This document shows, one piece after another, positions 1 to 7,264 of a DNA stretch of 42,158 nucleotides. Position 1 is the first letter of the stretch. Every line of letters starts with the position of its first letter. The stretch is from Acidimicrobiaceae bacterium (GTDB lineage Bacteria > Actinomycetota > Acidimicrobiia > Acidimicrobiales > Poriferisodalaceae): contig PBKA01000004.1 of the NCBI GenBank assembly GCA_002721305.1, positions 1-42,158 on the forward strand, written 5' to 3'. The notes below the pieces were generated by a model that did no database searches, had not been told where the DNA came from, and worked only from the letters and a program-made list of their open reading frames with translations. A program made the translations under genes and the position numbers.

Positions 1-1
1 T

Positions 2-448
2 GATCCTCCAAGACCTCGCCCGTTTGGAATAGACGAGCACCGCGGGCCCCGTCTCGCGGCATTCGCAATCCATCCCACTGAAGGGGAGACGATCGAGTCC
101 GTTTCCGAAACGATTCGAAACCATGGAACGGATCCCGGTCCGGTGGTGGCCATGAGCCGCGTAAAACCCGACGGGGAAGAAATCAGTTGGCGACTTACTC
201 TGTCGAGCAACCAAAGGATGGTGCCATTCGTTATTGATTGGGGCGATACACCCAACCCAGCGACCATAACTCCCAAAGGATGCCTATTAACAGAAGTTCG
301 CGTCCGCGACCCCGAACCTGATCGCATTGTCGCCCTTCATCAGCAACTCGGGCTCGACATCAAAGTTTCTGAAGGCCCTTCCTCGTTGGAGATCATTCTT
401 CAAAGACCTAATGGTGGGACCTCAACACTTTCTCAGTTCTCCGCATAA
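2..448 (+). CDS. Glyoxalase-like (VOC) domain protein, 5' truncated by window edge
   Basis: The reading frame is open from base 2 with no stop, so the gene starts outside the window; the in-frame ATG at 143 is probably internal because the protein upstream of it (residues such as RPFGIDEHRGPRLAAFAIHP) fits the same family. The visible part resembles the C-terminal half of the Glyoxalase_3 type of vicinal-oxygen-chelate proteins: a VPFVIDWGDTPNPA stretch followed by a glycine-cysteine turn and a paired beta-alpha-beta unit ending at LQRPNGG. These proteins are usually uncharacterised small-molecule enzymes or binding proteins. The substrate cannot be told. It converges on the methyltransferase gene downstream, with 39 bases between them. 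Confidence 0.72.
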   Translation, partial: DPPRPRPFGIDEHRGPRLAAFAIHPTEGETIESVSETIRNHGTDPGPVVAMSRVKPDGEEISWRLTLSSNQRMVPFVIDWGDTPNPATITPKGCLLTEVRVRDPEPDRIVALHQQLGLDIKVSEGPSSLEIILQRPNGGTSTLSQFSA

Positions 449-487
449 AACAGATTGCCGCTAACCGCAAACAGGTCAGTGAGTCGT

Positions 488-1222
488 TCATTCCTTAGGG
501 GCGATCCAAGGGTGTGAGGACTCAGGCCGAGTGGCGATCATTGCCATCGAATTGCGCTGTTTGGGAACTAACCGAGTCACCAGACGCAGAATCGTTTCGG
601 CGGGCTTAAGAAACATTTTGCGTTTGTTCCAACCGCGAAGGTCCGCTGTTTCATACGGAAGATTTAGGCCATAGAAAAAACGGAAGCCATGGTCTCCTGT
701 GGGATCACACGAACGAATAGTTTTCTGGAACTCGCGTTCAGTCCACCGATAAATATGGTTCGGAATAGGTCCATTTTCGAGTCCCCCAGAAGTTCCACCC
801 TGAGCCCGCACCGCCTCCAACTCGTAGCTCGAGCTGAATCCCAATCGAACAGCTACACGCATCAACCAGGAATCTCTCGCCTCAATGGCGATGACACCAA
901 CAGAACAAGTGCGATACATCTCAGTGAGAGCCCGATGGGGCGACCTGCAGTGATGCAATCCATCAACCACTACGACCCACGGAAATGACCGATCGCTATA
1001 GCTCAAACTTTGAGCGTCTTCGTGCGCCCAGCGATATGGAGCTAGTTGTTCCGAAGCTTCCACGGAGTCGACATTGGTGATAGTGGCCTGCTCGAAGCCC
1101 AAGCTCTCAAACAGGTCTCGTTCTGCACGCCCGCCAGCAACTACGAGAAGCTCATCGGTGAGGTTTAGTCGTCCTTTCCCCAGTAGGTCTGAGAAGACTT
1201 CAGTCACAAATGCGGTGCGCAC
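488..1222 (-). CDS. SAM-dependent methyltransferase-like protein (class I)
   Basis: A 244-residue protein with a class I methyltransferase layout: a glycine-containing strand-loop near residue 27 (LLVVAGGRAERDLFESLGF) in the place of motif I, an acidic residue at the end of the next strand (TNVD), and VVVVDGLHHCRSPHRALTEMYR near 82-105, typical of the Methyltransf_11 post-motif II/III region where 'D-x-L-H-H' is followed by a helix carrying the last element. Motif I is degenerate (AGGRAERD instead of GxGxG), so activity is uncertain. The C-terminal third is rich in Arg and aromatic residues and may recognise the substrate, which is unknown. It starts with GTG at 1222; a second in-frame GTG follows five codons later. 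A TANNNT element (1230-1235) lies seven bases upstream of the first GTG. Confidence 0.65.
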   Translation of the reverse strand: MRTAFVTEVFSDLLGKGRLNLTDELLVVAGGRAERDLFESLGFEQATITNVDSVEASEQLAPYRWAHEDAQSLSYSDRSFPWVVVVDGLHHCRSPHRALTEMYRTCSVGVIAIEARDSWLMRVAVRLGFSSSYELEAVRAQGGTSGGLENGPIPNHIYRWTEREFQKTIRSCDPTGDHGFRFFYGLNLPYETADLRGWNKRKMFLKPAETILRLVTRLVPKQRNSMAMIATRPESSHPWIAPKE

Positions 1223-1328
1223 CCAGCCGACGCTACACCCACGACTTTCTCCCGCCTAGGGGTACACATATGAAGCGGGGTTAGGGGTTACTCTCGGCAA
1301 TTGGAAATCCGTTCGCATCGAGAGAACT

Positions 1329-2429
1329 GTGCCCTCCTATCCCATTCGATTCATAAAGCTTTTTTGTGTCATCGCGTTGTGTCTCACATCATGCAGCGGC
1401 GCGGGCACCAGCCTCCTGTCACGACCGCCAGCCTCCTCTACAACCTCGATAGCTGCCCCAGCAACAACAGCACCTCCACCGACAACATCAACAACAACGA
1501 CGACGACAACCACAACGACAGAAGTGCCGCCGGTTCCCGTCGCTCAATTCACAGGTGAAGAACTGACACAATCCCTCTCACGACCGGCTTTCTTAGTAAA
1601 GATCGATAATCACCAATTAGCGAGACCTCAGTGGGGCATTAACCAAGCCGATGTGGTTTTCGAGGAATTAGTAGAAGGAAACATCACTCGCTTCGCCGCC
1701 ATATTCCATAGCCGAAACGTGACCGACATCGGCCCAGTACGATCAGCAAGAACCGGCGATTTCGAATTGCTCTCCAATCTCAATACGCCCTTGTTCGGAA
1801 ATTCCGGCGGTAACCCCACCGTGATGCGACTCCTCGACGAGGTCGACATGATTCTTGTGGGTGACACCAACGTCGGACGCGCCGCATACAGGCGCAACGA
1901 TGAACGCTCTGCTCCGTACAATCTGATGACTGGAACCGGTGAGATTTACGCTGCTGCGGATGGCCGCGGAGGTACTCCGCCGCAGATGTTCTCCTACAGA
2001 AATATCGACGAAAGTTTGCCCCCGTCAGCTCAACCGGTAGATGGCATCGACATCGATTACGGCGGCTACCAGATCACCTACCGATGGGATGACGTCTTTC
2101 AGGGGTGGGCCCGAACTCAACAAGGTAGCGCTCATGTTGACTACGACGGAGTGCAGGTCGCGCCCGAAAACCTCATCGTTCAATTCGTGAAATACGGTCA
2201 GAGTGTCGCATTCGCCGGTTCACCAGAGGTCAAGGTTCTGGGCAGAGGAGAGGCTTGGGTTCTCACCAAGGGCCACTTGATTGAAGCAACGTGGAATCGC
2301 CCTACTTCAGTCGACATCACTGAGTTCAGAGACGCTAACGGAGCGACAGTGAAACTCACCGCGGGTCGCACGTGGATTGCGTTACCTCGCTCAGGGACGG
2401 CTTTGATCGTCGAAGACGAGCCGGAATAG
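1329..2429 (+). CDS. DUF3048-family secreted lipoprotein
   Basis: Starts with GTG behind a weak GAGAG site. Residues 1-22 form a lipoprotein signal peptide ending in the lipobox LTSC. A low-complexity Thr/Ser/Pro tether follows (about residues 28-66, including a run of roughly ten threonines), then a globular part from about residue 75. That part matches DUF3048 (YerB-like): RPAFLVKIDNHQLARPQWG, a central VEGNITRFAAIFHS segment, RSARTGDFELLSNL, and a C-terminal DUF3048_C section (ITYRWDDVFQGWAR ... VLTKGHLIEATW ... LPRSGTALIV). The protein is expected on the outer face of the membrane. The family's biochemical role is not established. It converges on the next gene with seven bases between stop codons. 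Confidence 0.85.
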   Translation: MPSYPIRFIKLFCVIALCLTSCSGAGTSLLSRPPASSTTSIAAPATTAPPPTTSTTTTTTTTTTEVPPVPVAQFTGEELTQSLSRPAFLVKIDNHQLARPQWGINQADVVFEELVEGNITRFAAIFHSRNVTDIGPVRSARTGDFELLSNLNTPLFGNSGGNPTVMRLLDEVDMILVGDTNVGRAAYRRNDERSAPYNLMTGTGEIYAAADGRGGTPPQMFSYRNIDESLPPSAQPVDGIDIDYGGYQITYRWDDVFQGWARTQQGSAHVDYDGVQVAPENLIVQFVKYGQSVAFAGSPEVKVLGRGEAWVLTKGHLIEATWNRPTSVDITEFRDANGATVKLTAGRTWIALPRSGTALIVEDEPE

Positions 2430-2436
2430 CTGTCAG

Positions 2437-3294
2437 TCAGTTCGGCGGTTGGCTGCCGTCATATATTTCTCGCCAATCCAACTGGTCATCTTTCGGGAGA
2501 TGTTGGTTTAGAGCCCCAAGAACCCGCGCAAGCTCCTCACATTTTTCGGGACCTATTCGCTCCCAATGCTGTCCGTCGAGCCTGTCTGTGATGTCTTCGA
2601 TCCGGGTTCGTCCCTCGTAGCATTGAGGAGTTGCTCGATCATCGGCGTCCAACCATCCCTTTCCCCGCAACCGTGTCTTCGCTTCTTGGACGGCTTCGTC
2701 AGCCCACCCTGCTTCATGTTGAATCCACTCCGCCGGCGCCTCGTCAACCGCTACTTGAGTAATCACCGACTGGGGTCCATCTAGCCCTTCTGAAGCCAAC
2801 GCGATCAGGTGAGAACCGCTTCTGTGTTCACGTAACACTGTGCATCCGTGCCAGAGAGCCAAGTGGGGCGGCTCAGGCCAAGGGAGCGAATTCCAACCCG
2901 CATATAACGTGCGTCCTGTTCCGTCTATTTCGTCAATGACGTCTCGCGTTATCTGAAGGGCCCGAATGACTTCTTCGCCTTCGACTAGTGAACCAAGTTC
3001 ACGTTGAATGGCCTGGTCCATGCCTCGATAACGAGCTGCGAGTATTTCTTCAGGAGTCGCGTAATCCCAGGCATCTGGGATGGCTCTTCCGATACGCGAC
3101 GGTGAGTAATAAAAAAACAATGATTCGACAGTTTCGGGACTCACTGCTCCCAGTGGTGCTGCGCGAGTGGCGAAGTAGTTCATCCAAAAACCCTTCAGCC
3201 CTGCGCTGGTTCCTTCTTCTCGGACCTCGGGTGCCCAGTAACACAGTTGGTGGTAGCGCTCCACCGACTCCCACATTTGACGGGCAACGGACAT
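2437..3294 (-). CDS. SCO6745-family protein (actinobacterial, function unknown)
   Basis: A 285-residue protein recognisable by the early motifs HQLCYWAPEV, GLKGFWMNYFATRAAPLG and FFYYSPSRIGRAIPDAW, which are hallmarks of the SCO6745 family of actinobacterial proteins. The C-terminal half holds LWHGCTVLREHRSGSHLIAL followed by a helical region (WIQHEAGWADEAVQEAKTRLRGKGWL) that looks like a winged-helix-type helix pair. I chose the ATG at 3294 because it overlaps the stop of the upstream LLM gene as TGATG; a longer reading from 3348 would run inside that gene and adds 18 residues without family resemblance. It is last in a chain phosphorylase-LLM-this gene. No enzymatic role is known to me. Confidence 0.75.
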   Translation of the reverse strand: MSVARQMWESVERYHQLCYWAPEVREEGTSAGLKGFWMNYFATRAAPLGAVSPETVESLFFYYSPSRIGRAIPDAWDYATPEEILAARYRGMDQAIQRELGSLVEGEEVIRALQITRDVIDEIDGTGRTLYAGWNSLPWPEPPHLALWHGCTVLREHRSGSHLIALASEGLDGPQSVITQVAVDEAPAEWIQHEAGWADEAVQEAKTRLRGKGWLDADDRATPQCYEGRTRIEDITDRLDGQHWERIGPEKCEELARVLGALNQHLPKDDQLDWREIYDGSQPPN

Positions 3295-4184
3295 CAGGAC
3301 TGTCGATCCAACACTTCGGACGCCAACTGTTCCAGTTCCTGAGTCCAATCTTGAGGGGCTTCAACGGGTCGGAGTAAGAACTTGGAATATCCGGCTTGTA
3401 TCCAGGCGTCGATGGTTTCGTGCAACGACGCAACCGAGGTTGGTATCAGCTTCTCCGGATCGACATCTGGTCTTCGTTGGCTCAACGTCTCGCGAGCTGT
3501 GTGAGACAGTGGTCCTCGACTGTAGGAAAGATTTACGCCGAAATGTTCGGGGTCCACAGTGCGGTTGAATTCGTTGGCGGCAGCTTCGACCAACACCTTC
3601 TTTTCCGCTCCTTCTTGAGGGGTGGATAACCCCGGGATGTAGCCGTCACCGAAGCAGCCGACTCTGCGGAGAGCACTAGGAAGCGCTCCGCCGAACCACA
3701 ACTCCAAAGGCTGTTGTACTGGTAACGGATTAATCGACGCGTCCACTAGGTCGAAGTGTTTTCCAGAGTGGGTGACGGTTTCTCCCAACCATAGACGCCT
3801 CATCAAGGGAACCATTTCGTCCATGATTGCCCCTCTCTCCGAGCGCGTCACTCCTTGAGCCGCAACCTCATTCTCATCAGGCAAACCAAGTACCGCAATA
3901 AGCAGAAGTCTTCCTTTCGAAAGTCTGTCAAGTTGAGCGAGCTCTCTGGCTAATCGAACCGGTGCCCTACCTGGGAGAATTAGGTGACTTCCGACTTTGA
4001 GCCTCTCGGTGACCGCAGCGGCGTGGGAAAGAGCTACCAAAGGGTCAAAGGAGCCTGTGAGCATGGTTTCTGGAAGCCACACGGAATCGAAGTTGAGGCG
4101 TTCAAGATCTAGGCAAAGTTGGGAGAAGTCTTCGATTGGAAGGTCGTTTGATCCCCGGCAGGTGAACCCGAATCGGACTTTCAT
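3294..4184 (-). CDS. LLM-class (luciferase-like) F420/flavin-dependent oxidoreductase
   Basis: 296 residues with the bacterial luciferase-like TIM-barrel pattern: MKVRFGFTCRGSND strand 1, FDSVWLPETMLTGSFDPLVALSHAAAVTERLKVGSHLILPGRAPVRLARELAQLDRLSKGRL split over strands 2-4, then PLPVQQPLELWFGGALPSALRRVGCFGDGYIPG, the strand 6-7 region that typically contacts the phosphate of F420 or FMN. Such enzymes move a hydride from reduced F420 or FMN to diverse substrates. The substrate is unknown. Its ATG overlaps the stop of the upstream phosphorylase-like gene by four bases (ATGA), and its own stop overlaps the next start (TGATG), so the three genes are probably translated in a coupled way. Confidence 0.85.
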   Translation of the reverse strand: MKVRFGFTCRGSNDLPIEDFSQLCLDLERLNFDSVWLPETMLTGSFDPLVALSHAAAVTERLKVGSHLILPGRAPVRLARELAQLDRLSKGRLLLIAVLGLPDENEVAAQGVTRSERGAIMDEMVPLMRRLWLGETVTHSGKHFDLVDASINPLPVQQPLELWFGGALPSALRRVGCFGDGYIPGLSTPQEGAEKKVLVEAAANEFNRTVDPEHFGVNLSYSRGPLSHTARETLSQRRPDVDPEKLIPTSVASLHETIDAWIQAGYSKFLLRPVEAPQDWTQELEQLASEVLDRQS

Positions 4185-4960
4185 TTGTTCTCCATCAAGG
4201 TCTCCACAGCAGCATCGAACATTGTTATCAAGGCTTGCCTGACCTGTGTTGCTGAAAACAGAGCCTGCCAGCCTTCTTCGGTCAACAGGTCAGATACACA
4301 GACACAGCTAGCAAACGCTACGTCACGAAGTTCACATACTGCCATCAGCGCCGCTGCTTCCATTTCCACCGCCAACACCCCGGCATCCCGGTGAGTTTGC
4401 AACTCGACGATTGTTTCTCGAAAGGGAGCGTCCGTGGTCCACACCCTCCCGGCTTTGCTCAAAGATTGTTTCAGAGACAACTCCAACCGGTCGGAAAGGC
4501 TCTGATCGGGTGCAACTGCGATCTCGGATTGAATGTAGTGATGTGACGTTCCGTCGTCTCTCACAGCGCCTGTTACCAAGACGATTTCCCCCGGGTTCAG
4601 ATCCGGTTGCAGCCCCCCAGCGGTGCCCAACGAGATGATCTCCCTGACGCCACATGCGATGAGACTCTCGGCCACAATCGCTGCCGCAGGGGCCCCCACC
4701 CCGAACTCTCCTGCAAGAACGAGTCGCCCATCACTAGCTGCCAATTCGTGGTAGGCACCCGCTGCTCCAAAGGGCAGAGCCTTGAGTTCGTGCGCCTTCA
4801 ACAAGTCCCTGTATAGACGTCGGTCATAAATCAAAACAGCGGACTCGATATTCCACGAAGTTGGCTCGAATAGACCTCTTTTTTCCCAATCCTCTAGGAC
4901 CGTGTCGGCGGAAATGATTTCTGGGGAAAAGTGCTTGGCGGGAACTGCTGGAAATGACAC
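4181..4960 (-). CDS. Nucleoside phosphorylase family protein (uridine phosphorylase-like)
   Basis: 259 residues matching the PNP_UDP_1 fold: a substrate-phosphate region (LVLAGEFGVGAPAAAIVAESL), the strand-loop ISLGTAGGLQPDLNPGEIVLVTGAVRDDGTSHHY, and the diagnostic nucleoside-binding motif AVEMEAAALMAV near residue 197, whose Glu contacts the ribose in known enzymes. The family cleaves nucleosides with phosphate to give a base and sugar-1-phosphate; the variant here is closest in pattern to uridine phosphorylases but the base cannot be assigned. It is encoded downstream of rsfS with a 41-base gap and overlaps the LLM gene by four bases. A nucleotide-salvage or modified-nucleoside role is inference only. 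Confidence 0.8.
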   Translation of the reverse strand: MSFPAVPAKHFSPEIISADTVLEDWEKRGLFEPTSWNIESAVLIYDRRLYRDLLKAHELKALPFGAAGAYHELAASDGRLVLAGEFGVGAPAAAIVAESLIACGVREIISLGTAGGLQPDLNPGEIVLVTGAVRDDGTSHHYIQSEIAVAPDQSLSDRLELSLKQSLSKAGRVWTTDAPFRETIVELQTHRDAGVLAVEMEAAALMAVCELRDVAFASCVCVSDLLTEEGWQALFSATQVRQALITMFDAAVETLMENK

Positions 4961-5001
4961 TCACCTAGCTTGACACGTTCAACTGGCTTGAAGCTTCACA
5001 A

Positions 5002-5388
5002 CTACGTCGTCGGTTGACCGTCGGCCTCGAACTGGATTCTTGGCACGTCTGACCAGAGACGTTCGATGTCGTAGAAGGACCTCGTGTCGTCGTGAAACAC
5101 GTGTACGACAAAGATGCCGAAGTCCATCAGAATCCATCTGGCATCTTCTAGGCCTTCAATTCGCAGGGGGCCGTCTCCTCCGGCACCTTTGACCGCTGCC
5201 TCTATTTGTTCGGCAATCCTACGGACCTGGCGAATGTTGGACGCACTAGCTATCAAAAACCAATCTGTGATTCCTAACACGTCGCCAACGTCAAGCACCA
5301 CGAGATCTGTGGCTTGAAGATCCGCTGCCCCTCGCACTGCCGCCAAAACCAACGGAGGCACTTGTTCTGCATTCACAGGTTTGTTCAT
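5002..5388 (-). CDS. rsfS: Ribosome silencing factor RsfS
   Basis: 128 residues, the normal length for RsfS (DUF143, Iojap-like). Characteristic segments are DLVVLDVGDVLGITDWFLIASASN, a split motif around residues 30-53, RQVRRIAEQIE, and GLEDARWILMDFGIFVVHVFHDDTRSFYDIERLWSD at the C-terminal half, containing the W-x-L-x-D-x-G and V-x-V-H-V-F signatures. RsfS binds ribosomal protein L14 on the large subunit and blocks subunit joining during starvation. It follows nadD with 61 bases between them, the usual nadD-rsfS pairing. A GAGGA sequence lies about nine bases before the ATG. Confidence 0.95.
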   Translation of the reverse strand: MNKPVNAEQVPPLVLAAVRGAADLQATDLVVLDVGDVLGITDWFLIASASNIRQVRRIAEQIEAAVKGAGGDGPLRIEGLEDARWILMDFGIFVVHVFHDDTRSFYDIERLWSDVPRIQFEADGQPTT

Positions 5389-5449
5389 TTCGCAGAATCC
5401 TCATACCTTCTGTCACTGGCAAACAGGACTTTTGGTCTGGCTCCTGATC

Positions 5450-6031
5450 TCAGTGCCCAGGCCACTCGAGTTGATGGAAATCTATGTAGCCCTTAACTGC
5501 ACTTGGGATGCTACCTGCGGTCGAAGTTCCTTCACTCATCAAGGATCTGACTTGTGAACTCGAAACATCAAGCGACGCGGCCGAAATCTTATCGATGGAC
5601 CAGTTGTCTAATTTCGGCAACCTGTGTCCCGGCCGGTCAACGACCGCTACCCGAACTAGTCGAGAAAGTTCTTCTGCGCGTTCCCATGAGTTCAGACCAC
5701 CTGCAGCATCTGCTCCCAAAACGAGAACGACCTCATGCCCAACATCTTGGAGCTGAAGGACAGTATCTATGGTGTAACTCAGCCCACCGCGAGCAATTTC
5801 CATATCGCTCGCTTCTATCCCATCTATGTTCTTCACAAGTAATTCCGTCATGGCGAGCCTGTGGTGCGCCGCTGTCAAGTTACGTTTGTCGAGTTTTTGC
5901 CAAGGTTCGTTGGCCACTACCAACAAGATGCGATCAAGTTCCAGAGCATCACGCGCCGCTAGCGCCGCAGCCAGATGACCTGAGTGCGGAGGGTCAAAAG
6001 TGCCACCGAATAAGCCAATCCGCTGACCCAT
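5450..6031 (-). CDS. nadD: Nicotinate-nucleotide adenylyltransferase NadD
   Basis: 193 residues. The N-terminal GLFGGTFDPPHSGHL (about residues 6-20) holds the nucleotidyltransferase T/HxGH signature, and LDVSSSQVRSLM near residue 155 is the equivalent of the ISSTxIR ATP-binding motif, with Ser in place of the usual Thr. NadD joins ATP and nicotinate mononucleotide to form deamido-NAD in the cytosol. It heads the minus-strand group nadD-rsfS-phosphorylase-LLM-SCO6745 and is divergent from the sigma factor gene across a 324-base gap. No good Shine-Dalgarno is seen; a TACAAT element ends six bases before the ATG (separate entry). Confidence 0.95.
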   Translation of the reverse strand: MGQRIGLFGGTFDPPHSGHLAAALAARDALELDRILLVVANEPWQKLDKRNLTAAHHRLAMTELLVKNIDGIEASDMEIARGGLSYTIDTVLQLQDVGHEVVLVLGADAAGGLNSWERAEELSRLVRVAVVDRPGHRLPKLDNWSIDKISAASLDVSSSQVRSLMSEGTSTAGSIPSAVKGYIDFHQLEWPGH

Positions 6032-6355
6032 TCACCCATTGTAGATGTACATCGACTAGCATTTCTGCTCCCCATCTACTATTGTTGTTTGGTCTGTGAT
6101 TCAGCCGGACCCCTGACAGACGTCCGTTTGCTGTATTGACATCACGGGCCCAACCCGACAATCCGCTATTGGCATGCGTGAGCACGACGCTGCCTTCGCA
6201 AGAAATTTGAGAAAGAACCCAACACGACAACCTAACGGCACCCCCAACGACCCGTAGGTGTCAAGCATCAGGTGCTTCAAGTGCGGAAGTTCCAAGGCCT
6301 CGAGACCCCCCTCGAGCTAGACAGATCCGGTCCCCCCCGGTGGAGATTATTAATA
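6032..6355. promoter_or_regulatory. Divergent promoter region between nadD and sigma factor gene
   Basis: 324 bases with no gene I can support. It must carry promoters for both directions. A TTGACA hexamer on the plus strand (6136-6141) is a possible -35 box, but the 16-18 base downstream positions give only weak -10 matches. Two CTCGAG palindromes (6299-6304 and 6311-6316) can pair with each other across a six-base loop shortly before the sigma factor ribosome site. A GGTGGAG ribosome binding site (6339-6345) sits ten bases before the sigma ATG at 6356 and fixes that start. Confidence 0.45.
6038..6043 (-). promoter_or_regulatory. nadD: Candidate -10 element for leaderless nadD transcript
   Basis: TACAAT on the minus strand, six bases (GGGTGA) before the nadD ATG. 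In actinobacteria a TANNNT box at this distance often places the first transcribed base on the start codon. No convincing -35 box is visible 16-18 bases upstream. Purely positional evidence. Confidence 0.35.
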
Positions 6356-7195
6356 ATGAGTGATTCAGTAGGTCAATATCTAAATGAGATCGGAGCGGTT
6401 GCGTTACTGACCGCTGACGACGAAAAGATGTTGTCGAAAGCAATAGAAAAAGGGCGCGACGCCCAAGTAGTTCTCGACGGTGAAGAAAAAGTCACTGCGG
6501 CAGAACGGCGTTCTCTTCGGACGGCCGTCCGAGACGCAGAAGCAGCTCGTGACCGTTTCATTCGCGCCAACCTCAGGCTCGTAGTGTCAATCGCTCGTCG
6601 ATACCCATTACCACCAGCAATGGAACTTCTGGACTTGATTCAAGAAGGAAACCTCGGCCTCGAGCACGCTGTGGAGAAGTTCGACTGGCGACGGGGATTC
6701 AAGTTTTCAACTTATGCAACATTCTGGATTCGTCAGTCAATAGGTCGAGCTCTCGACCAGAAGGCAAGCCTGATCCGCCTCCCCAGCGATCGCTCGGCCA
6801 GTCTCCGAGCAGCTCTGCGTCATAGTGGAGGAGACAGTGACGGGCTTGACGACGAAAACGCCTGGCTTCAACGAATCAGCACTCCCACTTCTCTTGACAA
6901 AAATATCGGCGACGAAGGCGATAGCACACTGGTCGACCTCATCGGCGATGATGCGCCGAGCCCCGAAGACCATGCACTCGAAAATGATCGGAAAGAAATG
7001 ATTCGAGGCCTACTCGACCGTCTCGATCCTCGAGCTCAGCTAGCTGTAGCTCGTCGTTTTGGTCTGATCGACGGTGAGAGTCACAGTTATCGGGAAGTGG
7101 GCGAAGAGCTCGGTGTTACCGCTGAAGCTGCTCGACGACTTGTGAAAAGAGCCGTCGACGAGCTGCGCGAAGATGCACTTGTCATTGTGGCCTAA
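6356..7195 (+). CDS. Sigma-70 family RNA polymerase sigma factor lacking region 3.1
   Basis: 279 residues from the ATG at 6356, chosen because it has a GGTGGAG site and begins with region 1.2 (DSVGQYLNEIG). Region 2 is fully conserved (about 66-143: RFIRANLRLVVSIARRY, DLIQEGNLGLEHAVEKFDW, GFKFSTYATFWIRQSIGRAL, IRLP). The sigma finger, region 3.2, is recognisable at about 176-198 (PTSLDKNIGDEGDSTLVDLIGD), and region 4 at about 213-272. What is missing is the helix bundle of region 3.1: only about 30 low-complexity residues (SDRSASLRAALRHSGGDSDGLDDENAW) lie between 2.4 and the finger. In 4.2 the usual TRERIRQIE recognition helix reads TAEAARRLVK. This fits a group 2-like alternative sigma factor rather than the housekeeping one. 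Downstream, aroF-II follows after 69 bases. Confidence 0.88.
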   Translation: MSDSVGQYLNEIGAVALLTADDEKMLSKAIEKGRDAQVVLDGEEKVTAAERRSLRTAVRDAEAARDRFIRANLRLVVSIARRYPLPPAMELLDLIQEGNLGLEHAVEKFDWRRGFKFSTYATFWIRQSIGRALDQKASLIRLPSDRSASLRAALRHSGGDSDGLDDENAWLQRISTPTSLDKNIGDEGDSTLVDLIGDDAPSPEDHALENDRKEMIRGLLDRLDPRAQLAVARRFGLIDGESHSYREVGEELGVTAEAARRLVKRAVDELREDALVIVA

Positions 7196-7264
7196 AGACG
7201 CAAAATCGGCGTCACACAGAAATCTTCTTGGCATTCGGGTCACGGAACCTGCACACTTAATATT

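Noticed and set aside
1301..1558. Asn/Asp-rich 85-codon frame
   Set aside because: It is the out-of-frame reading of the Thr-repeat coding part of the DUF3048 lipoprotein gene.
5554..6099. 181-codon frame on the plus strand
   Set aside because: It is antisense to nadD, whose protein has clear family motifs; composition is Cys/Pro/His-rich as expected of a shadow frame.
7197..7213. GACGC/GCGTC hairpin just after the sigma factor stop
   Set aside because: Only five pairs and no T-run, so not a supportable terminator; too weak to list.
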